Origin: Paenibacillus albus
GTDB lineage: Bacteria; Bacillota; Bacilli; Paenibacillales; Paenibacillaceae
Reading direction: 5' to 3'
DNA: 64,000 nucleotides
NCBI RefSeq assembly: GCF_003952225.1
Contig: NZ_CP034437.1
Coordinates: forward strand, 6,367,001 to 6,431,000
Positions 35,386 through 44,673 of the stretch are shown in pieces. The position numbers and the translations under genes are program-made. The notes under the pieces were generated by a model. It ran no database searches, was not told where the DNA came from, and saw only the letters and a list, made by a program, of their open reading frames with translations. How positions within the stretch are numbered: position 1 is the first letter of the stretch; the number at the start of each line of letters is the position of its first letter.

Positions 35386-35416
35386 AGGGCAGCCAGTTAT
35401 AGGTTGCCCTTTTTTG
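35386..35416 (+). terminator. Terminator after the sensor kinase
   Basis: AAGGGCAGCC-AGTTATA-GGTTGCCC followed by TTTTTTG. It separates the two-component operon from the SLH protein gene. The rest of the gap up to 35666 is AT-rich leader with a cre-like site. Confidence 0.85.
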
Positions 35417-35611
35417 TTTGCCAGCCTTGCGAATATACAGCACAAGAAGCTGCGAATGGCAACTTAATGATTGGATAAATCAAATAACGATAGATAATGA
35501 CAAGTTCGTACGATTGGAAAGAAATAATGCGCCAATAGATGATTGAAATTGTTAAATGAACTAACTAGGAATGACATGGAGAGTTGCCCATAATGGTGTT
35601 TGTAAGCAATA

Positions 35612-35625
35612 TGAAAGCGGATTCA
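35612..35625. promoter_or_regulatory. cre-like site in the leader of the giant SLH gene
   Basis: TGAAAGCGGATTCA fits TGNAANCGNWNNCA. It ends 41 nt before ATG 35667. It is weaker as a palindrome than the site at 13094, so the assignment is tentative. Confidence 0.4.
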
Positions 35626-35666
35626 TTGGTGGGTTAAGTAAATTGAACAAAAAGGGAGAACAGAGA

Positions 35667-38600
35667 ATGTCGAAGAAAACTTCACAGATCATTTCGTCAC
35701 TCGTTGTCAGCAGCATGTTGTTATCAGGTACAGCTGCATACGCAAGTCCGTCCCAGAATCAAGATGTTTCCACACATTGGGCAGCAAAAGAACTGCAAAA
35801 ATGGACAGACAACGGTTTGCTGCAAGGTGACGAGAATGGTCATCTAAATCCTAACGCACCAATCACTCGCGCGGAGTTCGTTACGATTCTGAATCGCATC
35901 TTCAATCTGACCAGCACGGTTGGAGCAAAAAGCTTTGCGGATGCAAAAGCCGGTGACTGGTTCTATGAGGAGCTTCAGAAAGCTTCTGCTGCCGGACTGT
36001 TGAACGGCGATGACAGCAACAATGCGAATCCGAAAGCGCCGATCACCCGCCAAGAAGCAGCTACTCTGATCGCAAGAGGCTTCCAAGTTGTAGCGGGAAC
36101 TGTTACTCCTTCGTTCACAGACTCCTCGAAGATCGCTGGTTGGGCACAAAGCGCAGTCAATGAGCTTTCGTCTAAAGGCTATTTGCACGGTAGAGGCAAC
36201 AATGACTTTGACCCTACTGCGAACATCACTCGCGCGGAGTCCTTCGTTATGACGGATCGCGTTATGGGAACTATCGTTAGAACGCCTGAAGATCTTGCTA
36301 AGCTAACTTCTCCGGTTACAGGCAACGTGACCATTGCCCTTCCCGGCGCTGTTCTGAAGGACTTGGCGATTAACGGTGATATTTATGTCATTGATGCTGC
36401 GGCATCGACTCCGATCGTACTCGATCACACAACTGTAAACGGCGATCTGAGCGTTGTCTCTGCTAAGAGCGTAAGCTTCGTTGGTTCTTCCGTTACAGGA
36501 ACAACAAACGTAAGCGATGCAGCAGGCACGACAGCACTTAATGTGGATGCAGCGTCCTCGCTGAACAAGCTCGTTCTGAACACGCCAGCTAGCGTTACCG
36601 GAACAGGCAGCATTCAATCGGCTGCCATTAACGCCAATGGCTCTACAATTGAGACGCAGCCAGCGAATGTTACGGTAGCCAAAGGCGTTACTTCTACAGT
36701 TGGCGGCAAGCCGGTAACGGACCAACCGACTACGGGCGATGGCGACAATCCAGGCGAGGTTATCATTCCTGGCGGCGGTGGCAGCACGGGCGGTGGCGGC
36801 GGCACGAATACGACACCACCTACACCTGTAGTAGCTGCGATCTCGACTGGCACTTCTGTCGATATGCACAGCACGCAAGTAACTCGTTTACAGCCTGAGG
36901 GGTTGAATGTCGATGAGCCGATCAGCTGGACAACCTCTGATCCATACGTAGCTTATGTGGACACGATCGGCAACGATGCCGGCGATTTCTCCGGTAAAGT
37001 GCTTGGCGTTACGACTGGAACGGCTACAATTACAGGCAAACAAGGCGAGAATACGGTTAGCGTGACTGTTAACGTAACCAATGATCCTAAGCTGAAAACG
37101 AATCTGGAGAAGATCGTTTACTATTACAATGCTGGCGATGAGCAGATCCCTACCGCTCTATCCACTGCTCCAGATGTGAATCTAGGGGAAGTTACAGCTC
37201 CTGCAGGCAAAGCTTGGCCTTCTTCGAACTATGTAGGTTCTGTGGATGGTGAGAACGGCGTAAAGTGGATGCTCTCCAAAGACAGCCAATTCAAATCAGT
37301 CGATGGTGTTAAATTGGAATTAGGCAGCAACATCTCTCCATTAACGACAGGCATTGTTGCTGACGCAGTAACGCTATACGATCCTAACTTAGCTGATGCT
37401 GATCAAATTCAATATCTGGAGGGTGGACGCTACATCCCTCAGACGGGTAATTCCAGTGGTTCGTATGACTATTATGATTCAGGCAATAACCATAAAACCG
37501 GATCCTATAATGCCAAAGAAGTGATCTCGAAGATTATGCCTGACGGCGAGAACGGCCTCTGGATCCTCGGCTCTACAGGCAATGCCACTCACATTGTGAG
37601 AAAGCCGATGTCTCTGATGGCAAAATCGCTCGTTCAAGAAGAAATTTCGAGAAACTTTGCAGACCGTTTCGGCTTCCAGTCCGGTACTGTATCTTTTAAT
37701 ACGCAAGACGATATGCTCAAAGCGATGATGAACGCGGATAAAGGCGCAGGCAGCTTTATCGGAGATACCGATAATGACGGCCTGTGGACAACGATGTACG
37801 TATCCGGAGAAATCTGGAGATACAATTACATGAAGGACACTTACGGGGATACCGACGCTAGAACAATTGATGCTAAGGCTTCCGCTATACGTGCAGTGGA
37901 GTCCATCGTTACGCTTGGTTACATTTCCGGCATGCAGCTCAAGGTGCCTTCCAAAGATAACGTTAACGATCCATCGATCTACACAACTCTTGGTGCGAAT
38001 CCAGATGGTTCCGATGAAGGCAAGCCAGTCTTTATGGACGACAACGGCAACTATACGCTTGTGAATACAGGCAAGCCAGCATCTGCCGGCTTCTTCGCTA
38101 GAAGCTATAAAGTCGCTGGAATGAACAACGGAGGTACTTCGCCTGACAGCAATCCTGGCGTTAACACAGCTTGGCTTCAGAAGAATGCAGGAACGACGAC
38201 CGATATTAACGGAGATGAAGTCTCCTATTCGGCCCCTGGTAAGAACGATCTTAAGAAGATGAACAACGTTACATATGTCAGTCCACTAAAGGCATACGAT
38301 ACGGTTGCTGTTCCTCCGAGACTCGTTAAAGTTTATTCCGATCTGAACGTCAGCGATGAAGATAAACAAGATAATCTGGATAGCAATAAAGTGTACTACA
38401 AAGCTACCACTTCGACAGACGAATTGGTCGGTCATTATTTCTCACTGGACCTCGCGTACAGTACATTCAAGAATAGCGACCCTGAGCTTGCTGCGCTAAT
38501 CAAGAATGATATGATCAATCATACGAACGGGATTATCCTAAACAACTACTATCAAGTGAGCATAACAGGCGAGAACCCGTTAGAGTCACGTTTCAAGCCT

Positions 38601-40379
38601 AATGATGCGGAAGAATATGCTGCAAAGGGCAATGGTCTGAACTACCCGTCCGTTCCTACTTCATGGGGGAATATGAATCCGGAGTTCCTTGACGGAGTAT
38701 CGAACGCTTGGGGCAGAAACGACTATGAGGATGGTCCTCTGAACGCTACTCTTGCACTGCAAATGCTTGTCGTTGCTAAGGACATGGGCGGTTACACACA
38801 AGCTGAGAAGGATGCTCTAACTGCTCAAGGCGTAGCCCTTACGAAGCCTATGGATTATGCCAACGAACTGAAGGTTATGGATGGCGTTAGACCTTCCGGC
38901 GCGAAGACTTCGCATAACGATTATGAAACACGTTACCCTAAGACATACTTCTCTACCTCATTGCTTGATATGACGCAGCAGTATCTTTCGAGATACTTCG
39001 GCATCGCTGCCCATAACGGTGATTCCATGGAAGAGAACGGCGTTTCTCATGAGTCTTACATGAACTACTCGGATGAAGAAGAAGCTGCTCTGTCTTACTA
39101 CACCTTGTCTCATCATGCTGATTCTACGAATGCAAAAGGCATTATGAACGGCATGAAGGATTGGTACTTCAACGAGAAGCGCGAGAAGAACCCATTCATG
39201 ACGACCTTCTACGCAGCATCGCTTGGCGCATTGAAGAAGAAGGGCTACAGCATCGGTTCTGCACAGGTGGATCTTCCAGGTGCGACATGGCAAATGACGC
39301 GTATCCCGAACAGCTTCATGAACTGGGACGTACTGGCTGCAAACAGAAATGATGTCACACACGTTACGCCTGACTTCATGGTTGATCAGCTGATTCCTCG
39401 TGATGAAGTCATGATGTCCAAGTACAACACGAATATTTTCGGTACGATGGATAGAAGAACGATTGATTCGGGCTACTCCAGATCCATGGAATCTTCAACG
39501 GTTATTTCGATGCCTTACTGGCTGACAATGAACCCTGCTGATGCGAAGAACGTATCTTCTCTGGGCTCGTCTGTTACAGCTCCGAAGAACAAGGGTACGG
39601 AGTCGCTGACTTATCCGACAAACGTTGCTTCGATAAACCCTGGTTCCAATTACAATGCTTCGACACACACGTTTACGATCAATGTAGGCGATTCGGTCAA
39701 GCTTGATGCGAAAACAACAGGCTTCGTTAAGAACGTAGGCTGGATCACAGACGCATGGAACCAAACCGGCTATGTGGATGGCTTCCCAACTCAAGTGAAT
39801 GCAGATCCTGATAAATTCCAAGTCATCGACCTTCGTAATTTGGCAACGTACGAAGAAGTTGGAAGCATTAGTGCAAAAGGCATCAGCGTTGCAGGCGAAC
39901 ATTACGGCGCTTATGCAACAGGTCTGAAGCCAGGTACTGTAACGGTTACTGCAAGCGTAATCGATGGCTTCTTCAAAGAGCCGCAAACCATCACGTACAC
40001 AATTAACGTAGTAGATCCTAATGCTGCAAAAACTGCCGCAACGCCAACAGCTGTTGATGCAAACAGCTTTGCACTTCCAGCTTGGCTGAAAACCGTTATG
40101 GCGAAATCGGACCTAAACACGGATGGCAATCCATTTGTGAAAATCAGCTACTCTTCCTCTTCACCGGCTGATGGACTGGTCGATCCAGTAACAGGCGAAA
40201 TTACGTACACGACGAACAATCCTTTCAATGTCATTGCAACAGTTGCTTATTCCGGCATGACAGTTAATGCTGCTCCGGATGAAGAGGACTACAATGATGC
40301 AGGTGCTCGATTCGAAAGAGACAGCCACATTATGACGTTTGTACGCCCTGTTAAAGGCAATATCCAAATTCTAGACTAA
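35667..40379 (+). CDS. Giant SLH-anchored secreted protein with putative alpha/alpha-toroid region
   Basis: 1570 aa. Signal peptide to AYA (1-26); three SLH motifs (about 30-205; AGLLNGDDSNNANPKAPITR and similar); a beta-rich stretch (205-345); a Gly-rich linker (368-386); a Big_2-type Ig domain (389-472). From about 475 to 1330 lies a large region I cannot assign firmly. It contains DGENGLWILG, DNDGLWTTMYVSGEIWRY (about 700), GFFARSYK (about 810) and MNYSDEEEAALSYYTL (about 1130), which recall helical-barrel domains seen near sensor-propeller proteins. Ig-like strands fill the C-terminus. AGGGAG precedes ATG 35667. A wall-bound glycan-binding or degrading role is inferred. Confidence 0.85.
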   Translation: MSKKTSQIISSLVVSSMLLSGTAAYASPSQNQDVSTHWAAKELQKWTDNGLLQGDENGHLNPNAPITRAEFVTILNRIFNLTSTVGAKSFADAKAGDWFYEELQKASAAGLLNGDDSNNANPKAPITRQEAATLIARGFQVVAGTVTPSFTDSSKIAGWAQSAVNELSSKGYLHGRGNNDFDPTANITRAESFVMTDRVMGTIVRTPEDLAKLTSPVTGNVTIALPGAVLKDLAINGDIYVIDAAASTPIVLDHTTVNGDLSVVSAKSVSFVGSSVTGTTNVSDAAGTTALNVDAASSLNKLVLNTPASVTGTGSIQSAAINANGSTIETQPANVTVAKGVTSTVGGKPVTDQPTTGDGDNPGEVIIPGGGGSTGGGGGTNTTPPTPVVAAISTGTSVDMHSTQVTRLQPEGLNVDEPISWTTSDPYVAYVDTIGNDAGDFSGKVLGVTTGTATITGKQGENTVSVTVNVTNDPKLKTNLEKIVYYYNAGDEQIPTALSTAPDVNLGEVTAPAGKAWPSSNYVGSVDGENGVKWMLSKDSQFKSVDGVKLELGSNISPLTTGIVADAVTLYDPNLADADQIQYLEGGRYIPQTGNSSGSYDYYDSGNNHKTGSYNAKEVISKIMPDGENGLWILGSTGNATHIVRKPMSLMAKSLVQEEISRNFADRFGFQSGTVSFNTQDDMLKAMMNADKGAGSFIGDTDNDGLWTTMYVSGEIWRYNYMKDTYGDTDARTIDAKASAIRAVESIVTLGYISGMQLKVPSKDNVNDPSIYTTLGANPDGSDEGKPVFMDDNGNYTLVNTGKPASAGFFARSYKVAGMNNGGTSPDSNPGVNTAWLQKNAGTTTDINGDEVSYSAPGKNDLKKMNNVTYVSPLKAYDTVAVPPRLVKVYSDLNVSDEDKQDNLDSNKVYYKATTSTDELVGHYFSLDLAYSTFKNSDPELAALIKNDMINHTNGIILNNYYQVSITGENPLESRFKPNDAEEYAAKGNGLNYPSVPTSWGNMNPEFLDGVSNAWGRNDYEDGPLNATLALQMLVVAKDMGGYTQAEKDALTAQGVALTKPMDYANELKVMDGVRPSGAKTSHNDYETRYPKTYFSTSLLDMTQQYLSRYFGIAAHNGDSMEENGVSHESYMNYSDEEEAALSYYTLSHHADSTNAKGIMNGMKDWYFNEKREKNPFMTTFYAASLGALKKKGYSIGSAQVDLPGATWQMTRIPNSFMNWDVLAANRNDVTHVTPDFMVDQLIPRDEVMMSKYNTNIFGTMDRRTIDSGYSRSMESSTVISMPYWLTMNPADAKNVSSLGSSVTAPKNKGTESLTYPTNVASINPGSNYNASTHTFTINVGDSVKLDAKTTGFVKNVGWITDAWNQTGYVDGFPTQVNADPDKFQVIDLRNLATYEEVGSISAKGISVAGEHYGAYATGLKPGTVTVTASVIDGFFKEPQTITYTINVVDPNAAKTAATPTAVDANSFALPAWLKTVMAKSDLNTDGNPFVKISYSSSSPADGLVDPVTGEITYTTNNPFNVIATVAYSGMTVNAAPDEEDYNDAGARFERDSHIMTFVRPVKGNIQILD

Positions 40380-40412
40380 GTTTGATAGTTGCAGCTTGGT
40401 AAGAGCAAAAGC

Positions 40413-40452
40413 AAATACCCTTAGGCCGGTTTAACCGGACTAAGGGTATTTT
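40413..40452 (+). terminator. Terminator of the giant SLH gene
   Basis: AAATACCCTTAG-GCCGGTTTAACCGGAC-TAAGGGTATTTT: a long stem with an inner CCGGTTTAACCGG palindrome and T-rich tail. Confidence 0.93.
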
Positions 40453-40520
40453 GTTATTTGGTTGTTGGGGGGCTGGTTCGGGGGCTGGTTCGGATGCGGG
40501 TCTCGCCCTTCTACAAACAA

Positions 40521-40570
40521 AAACAATGCCCGGCCAAGTCCCTGTAAAGGGGCTCCGCCGAGCATTGTTG
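40521..40570 (-). terminator. Terminator of the GlcNAc-type operon
   Basis: CAATGC.CGGC and GCCG.GCATTG pair around an inner AGTCCC/GGGGCT stem. On the minus strand GTTTTTGTTT follows. It closes the operon ending at 40605. Confidence 0.8.
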
Positions 40571-40604
40571 AAGCATCATTCCTATTCCGATTTCCTACCA
40601 GTAA

Positions 40605-41993
40605 TCACGACAGCTCCACGATAACCGCCGATTTATCATCTGACTTTTTATGGCGAGGATACTTCACGCAGAGTGGATCGAGAGCCTCCTGCTCGGCCAG
40701 TTCGGCCATGTAGGCTTCAATCCCCTGCTGCTCCAGGCCACCTAGAAACGCACCCCAAACGTTCGGATCGGACTCATTCTCAATGAAATGGAACATGCCG
40801 TCAGACACTGCGTAAATCCGCTGTACGTTTGCCAGGGAGACATGACCATATTCCATAAAGGAGGCAAGGTTCGGATCTCCATTCATAACGGAGAAGCCTT
40901 CCAACGTGTTCGCACGATTGCGATTACCCACGTAGATAGGCCGCATGCATACATCAACTTCCTCATCCGTCATTGTACCGGCATCCTTCAATTCCTGCCT
41001 GATCGTTAACGACTGAAGATCGAAGCCAGCTACTTGGTTCCGGGTTAACACTCGGATGCTGCCATCGCTATAACGTACGAACAGCATGCAATCGCCGCTC
41101 TGTACATATTCGAAAAAGCCTTCATGCAGCTTCACGACCGCGAATACCGCGCCCCATCTCTTCCATTTCTCGGACGTATCGATACCGGCTTCCATCATCC
41201 GCTGAAGCAAGCGTGAATTCGCCCGCAGCACGGCAGCTCTCATATCGAGCTCCGGGGCCGTATCTTCACTCAACTCCTCCGCGAGCAGCTGCGCGGCAAT
41301 CCAGCCGCCAGAGTGGCCTTCTTCATCGTAATAGCCGGACATGGAGGATACGCCATCGATGACGCCGTAAATACGCTGCCGCGTGTTCAGAACGAGCGCA
41401 TCCTCGTTCGGTTTGAGCGGATTGCCCGGTTGCGTAGCAGCTTTTATCTGCGGCCGCCCTCTAAACGCGAGGTTCAGCTTCCCATACACCTGCCGCCATC
41501 TTTCCTCCAGCTCCGCCCCCTCATATGCAGGCAGATACCCGAGCTTCAGATAGATATGAATCGCCGACAGCCGAAAATCGTCAGTCTCCAGAACGGCATG
41601 CCGCTTCCCTTCCTCTCGCATCCGATGCAGCGCCGCCAGGCTGATGCAAAGCCCAAGCCCGCGTCCGCCATATGACGGATCAACTCCGACCATATGCAAA
41701 TAGCCGCAATCGTCTCCCCATTGTGGCTCCTGCCATGCGCAAGCCGTAGCGACTGGCTTCTCCTGATCACAGATGAACAGGACGCGCTCCGGCTTGTAAT
41801 AAGGATGCGAGGCGATCTTGCGGACGAAATCCCGGCTCCAGCCGAAGGATTTCTCCACAATCGCCTCCCAGTGCCCTTCATCGCCCGGCTCGAAATGCCG
41901 GAGATGAAAGCCTGCCGGCAATTCCAGGGCAGGCAAATGAGTCAAGCTCGCGAGGCGCATCACGAGCTGAGGCAGCTTTCTTTCCTCGGTCAT
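40605..41993 (-). CDS. GNAT acetyltransferase - PP2C phosphatase fusion
   Basis: 462 aa. Residues 1-175 are a GNAT domain with the acetyl-CoA loop VDPSYGGRGLG and a C-terminal NxY-like LKLGYLPAYEG. Residues about 190-462 are a PP2C-type phosphatase: NEDAL (D198), VIDGVSS (D213), GGWIAAQLLAEEL, SGDCML (D301), VSDGM and a final DDKSAVIVEL, so all main metal-binding Asp positions are present. The ATG overlaps the TGA of the Gfo/Idh gene (ATGA), so it belongs to this operon. An acetyltransferase fused to a Ser/Thr phosphatase inside a sugar operon is unusual; the substrates are unknown. Confidence 0.85.
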   Translation of the reverse strand: MTEERKLPQLVMRLASLTHLPALELPAGFHLRHFEPGDEGHWEAIVEKSFGWSRDFVRKIASHPYYKPERVLFICDQEKPVATACAWQEPQWGDDCGYLHMVGVDPSYGGRGLGLCISLAALHRMREEGKRHAVLETDDFRLSAIHIYLKLGYLPAYEGAELEERWRQVYGKLNLAFRGRPQIKAATQPGNPLKPNEDALVLNTRQRIYGVIDGVSSMSGYYDEEGHSGGWIAAQLLAEELSEDTAPELDMRAAVLRANSRLLQRMMEAGIDTSEKWKRWGAVFAVVKLHEGFFEYVQSGDCMLFVRYSDGSIRVLTRNQVAGFDLQSLTIRQELKDAGTMTDEEVDVCMRPIYVGNRNRANTLEGFSVMNGDPNLASFMEYGHVSLANVQRIYAVSDGMFHFIENESDPNVWGAFLGGLEQQGIEAYMAELAEQEALDPLCVKYPRHKKSDDKSAVIVELS

Positions 41994-43207
41994 CGGCTCT
42001 TCACTCCATTCTTGCGGAAGTCTGGAAATGCAACAGGCTGTCCGCTGCTCGCTTGCGATTGCATCGACAACGGGAAGATGCTGCTCCACGTCACCGCGTC
42101 ATACACATCGACAAGCGGCCTTCTCCGTTCTTGGATGGAGGAAACAAACTCTTCCAGGACGAAGAAATCGCCCCCGCCGTGCCTAAAGCTCTGCGCCTCC
42201 CCCTCCCATTTCTTCCAAACCGGATGGTCGAACTCAGGCTGATACCGCGTAAGAGGCTCCCACACTTCTTCGTGCTCATCGACAATATCCGGCTTCGCCA
42301 TGGAGCGTCCCTTAAACCAAACTAAGTCGTCCTCATGATCATGGCGTTTGGACAAATACGCGCCTTCTGTTCCTTGCACGACATAATGACGCATATTGTG
42401 CGGGCGAACAGACGTCCAATCTACGCGCAGCGTAATCAATACGCCGTTCTCGGTGACGATATTCGTGACGGCAGAGTCTCCTTGCTTCCAATAGCCAGGC
42501 TGCGAGGCAGGGTGCTCCTTCCCGAAATGCTCCACATAATAAGCCTGCAAGGAACGCGAGTTAGAAGTGAACGTTGACATGCTCTTCATCCGATCCCCGC
42601 CGTCCTTGTTAAGTCCGAGCCAGTGGGAAATCGGTCCGATGGAGTGAGTCGGATAGTTCAGTCCGTTATACGTATGGTGAAGATCGCCTCGCCATGTCAA
42701 CGAGCCGTCCGGCTTATGAACGCTGGAGCGCAATTCATGGAAATAGCCGCCCTCTAAGTACGTAATCTCGCCAAACATCCCTTGCTCAGCCAAGTGTTTA
42801 ACAGCTAAGTTAGAGCGCGAGAAGCAATAATTCTCGGCCATCATGTAGGTCAATCCGGTCTTCTCCACCGTCTCGACAAGCTCCCATGCATCCTCCAGCG
42901 TATGCGCCGCAATGACTTCGCTCAGTACATGCTTGCCCGCTTGAAGGGCAGCGATCGCCTGCTTCGCATGCATCAGCATCGGGCTCGCCAGGAAGACCGC
43001 GTCAATGTCCGGATTAAGCAGCATAAGCTCATAGCTGCTGTAGGTTTCGATCCAGGGATACTTTTCTTTCCAAGCTCCAGTCACTTCATCATTAATATCG
43101 CAGATGGCAGCCAGGTGGAGACGATCCGCTAACGCATCAAGCGCTTGCTTGAAACGTCCCCCCCGGTTGCCGCCGACAATGGCCAAACGCAGCGGTCGAT
43201 TGGACAT
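41990..43207 (-). CDS. Gfo/Idh/MocA-family oxidoreductase
   Basis: A 405-aa NAD(P)-dependent sugar oxidoreductase. The N-terminal Rossmann domain has RLAIVGGNRGGRFK and DIDAVFLASPMLMHAKQAIAALQAGKHVLSEV, the typical EKP-like region (here SEVI). The alpha/beta C-terminal domain is involved in substrate binding (TWRGDLHHTYNGLNYPTHSIGP). GGAGGAGG 8 nt upstream selects ATG 43207. Family members oxidise or isomerise sugars or hydrolyse glycosides by an NAD redox route; GH109-type activity on GalNAc/GlcNAc is one possibility given the operon. Confidence 0.9.
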   Translation of the reverse strand: MSNRPLRLAIVGGNRGGRFKQALDALADRLHLAAICDINDEVTGAWKEKYPWIETYSSYELMLLNPDIDAVFLASPMLMHAKQAIAALQAGKHVLSEVIAAHTLEDAWELVETVEKTGLTYMMAENYCFSRSNLAVKHLAEQGMFGEITYLEGGYFHELRSSVHKPDGSLTWRGDLHHTYNGLNYPTHSIGPISHWLGLNKDGGDRMKSMSTFTSNSRSLQAYYVEHFGKEHPASQPGYWKQGDSAVTNIVTENGVLITLRVDWTSVRPHNMRHYVVQGTEGAYLSKRHDHEDDLVWFKGRSMAKPDIVDEHEEVWEPLTRYQPEFDHPVWKKWEGEAQSFRHGGGDFFVLEEFVSSIQERRRPLVDVYDAVTWSSIFPLSMQSQASSGQPVAFPDFRKNGVKSR

Positions 43208-43247
43208 GCTTAGTTCCTCCTCCATTAAGCTCGTATACATAGCATCT

Positions 43248-44657
43248 CTACCAGCCGTACCTTGACGGTCCCCATTCTTTGCGGACGAGGTCCTGCTTCA
43301 CATAGAGTAAGGTCTTGTTCGGCACATCCTCTTCCAGGATGACGCCTGAACCAACGACGCTGTAGACGCCGACCTTTACGCCCGGCATCAGAATCGCGTT
43401 CACGCCTGTGCGTACAAAGTCGCCCAAGTAGATCGCATCGCTATGCTCGCGAGGCGTTTCCTTGCGGCCCTTGATGCGATGCGTCGTTCGGCCATCGTCG
43501 AACCGCAGCGTTCCGCAGACGGTCGCTGCGCCAAGATCCGTCGCTGTGCCGATAACCCCGTAAAACTCCATGTAATGATACAAATAAACCGTATCGAAAA
43601 TAACGCCTTCCAGCTCCGCGCAATGATTAATCACGCACTTATTACCGACCGTCGTGCCTTCGGAGAGGAAGCAGTAATTGCCAATATACGTATCGTTGCC
43701 GATAATATGATTGCCCTTTAGGATCGCACCGTTCTCGATGACGGTATCGTCGCCAACAATAAGGCTGCCTTCAATAATGACATTACGGCCAATTCGGCTG
43801 CGGGCACCAAGCTGCACGAAGCCCTCAATCGACGCGCTCGGATCGATGGCTGCACCTTCGGCCAGCACATTCTCCGTCAGCTTCGCACAGCTTCTGCGCG
43901 CAACAAGCTCATTAGCGAGCAGAATATGCCACGGCTTATCCAGATCGACAAAGTCGCCCTTCGTCTCCACCGCTCGAACCGCATAACCGTCGTTCATAGC
44001 ATCCAGTAGCGACATCTCCAGATGCGCTTCCAGCGGCGGCATCATGCCTACCTGCACACTTGTGAACAGGCCGGAATTGCTGCTCGCATAGGACCAGAAC
44101 TTGTCGCTAAAAGCAAACGCGCAGAAGCGATGCGTGTAGTCGCCGCGTGGATGACCGATAATGTGCTGAACCAAGCCATCCTCCATTTTGCAGCAAATCC
44201 AGTCTGACGGGGATTGTTCCTGCAGCGGATTGACGAGTGCAGCAGCAAGCTCACCCTCCGCACGTTCTTCGAACGCCTCCATCAGCTGCTTAATGTCCTC
44301 TGTATCAATAAGCGTATCGCCGTATAAGACGAGGAAGGCGGCTTCGCTTCCTACTGCACCGTGCGCAGCAGTAAGCGAAATCGCCGTTCCTTGCCCCTTC
44401 TCATCAGCGACTACTAGAATTTGGGCATCCTGCTCAGCTCCTGAATGCAGACCATGCTCGCGGAAATAATTGCGAATCTGCCCATGCAGCTTGCCCCCGA
44501 CAATGACGATTCTCGTGAATCCGAGCTCCGTAAGCGCCTCTACTTGATGCGCAATAATCGGCTTTGTTGCTACAGGAATCATCGCCTTCGGTCTTATCTC
44601 CGCGAAGGGCCACATTTTCGTACCGAGTCCGGCTGCCAGAATAACCGCTGTTTTCAT
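43248..44657 (-). CDS. Sugar-1-phosphate nucleotidyltransferase with left-handed beta-helix
   Basis: 469 aa. The N-terminal nucleotidyltransferase domain (1-235) has LAAGLGTKMWPF, PKAMIPVATKPI and LYGDTLID. A hexapeptide-repeat beta-helix (about 260-430; IGRNVIIEGSLIVGDDTVIENGAI) follows, as in GlmU and GDP-mannose pyrophosphorylases. The usual GTR-L loop is changed to GTKMWP. It would make an NDP-sugar from sugar-1-phosphate; in a GlcNAc operon UDP-GlcNAc is plausible, but the C-terminal half need not be an acetyltransferase. It lies between transporter and oxidoreductase genes on the same strand. Confidence 0.88.
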   Translation of the reverse strand: MKTAVILAAGLGTKMWPFAEIRPKAMIPVATKPIIAHQVEALTELGFTRIVIVGGKLHGQIRNYFREHGLHSGAEQDAQILVVADEKGQGTAISLTAAHGAVGSEAAFLVLYGDTLIDTEDIKQLMEAFEERAEGELAAALVNPLQEQSPSDWICCKMEDGLVQHIIGHPRGDYTHRFCAFAFSDKFWSYASSNSGLFTSVQVGMMPPLEAHLEMSLLDAMNDGYAVRAVETKGDFVDLDKPWHILLANELVARRSCAKLTENVLAEGAAIDPSASIEGFVQLGARSRIGRNVIIEGSLIVGDDTVIENGAILKGNHIIGNDTYIGNYCFLSEGTTVGNKCVINHCAELEGVIFDTVYLYHYMEFYGVIGTATDLGAATVCGTLRFDDGRTTHRIKGRKETPREHSDAIYLGDFVRTGVNAILMPGVKVGVYSVVGSGVILEEDVPNKTLLYVKQDLVRKEWGPSRYGW

Positions 44658-44673
44658 GCTATCACTAGCTCCC

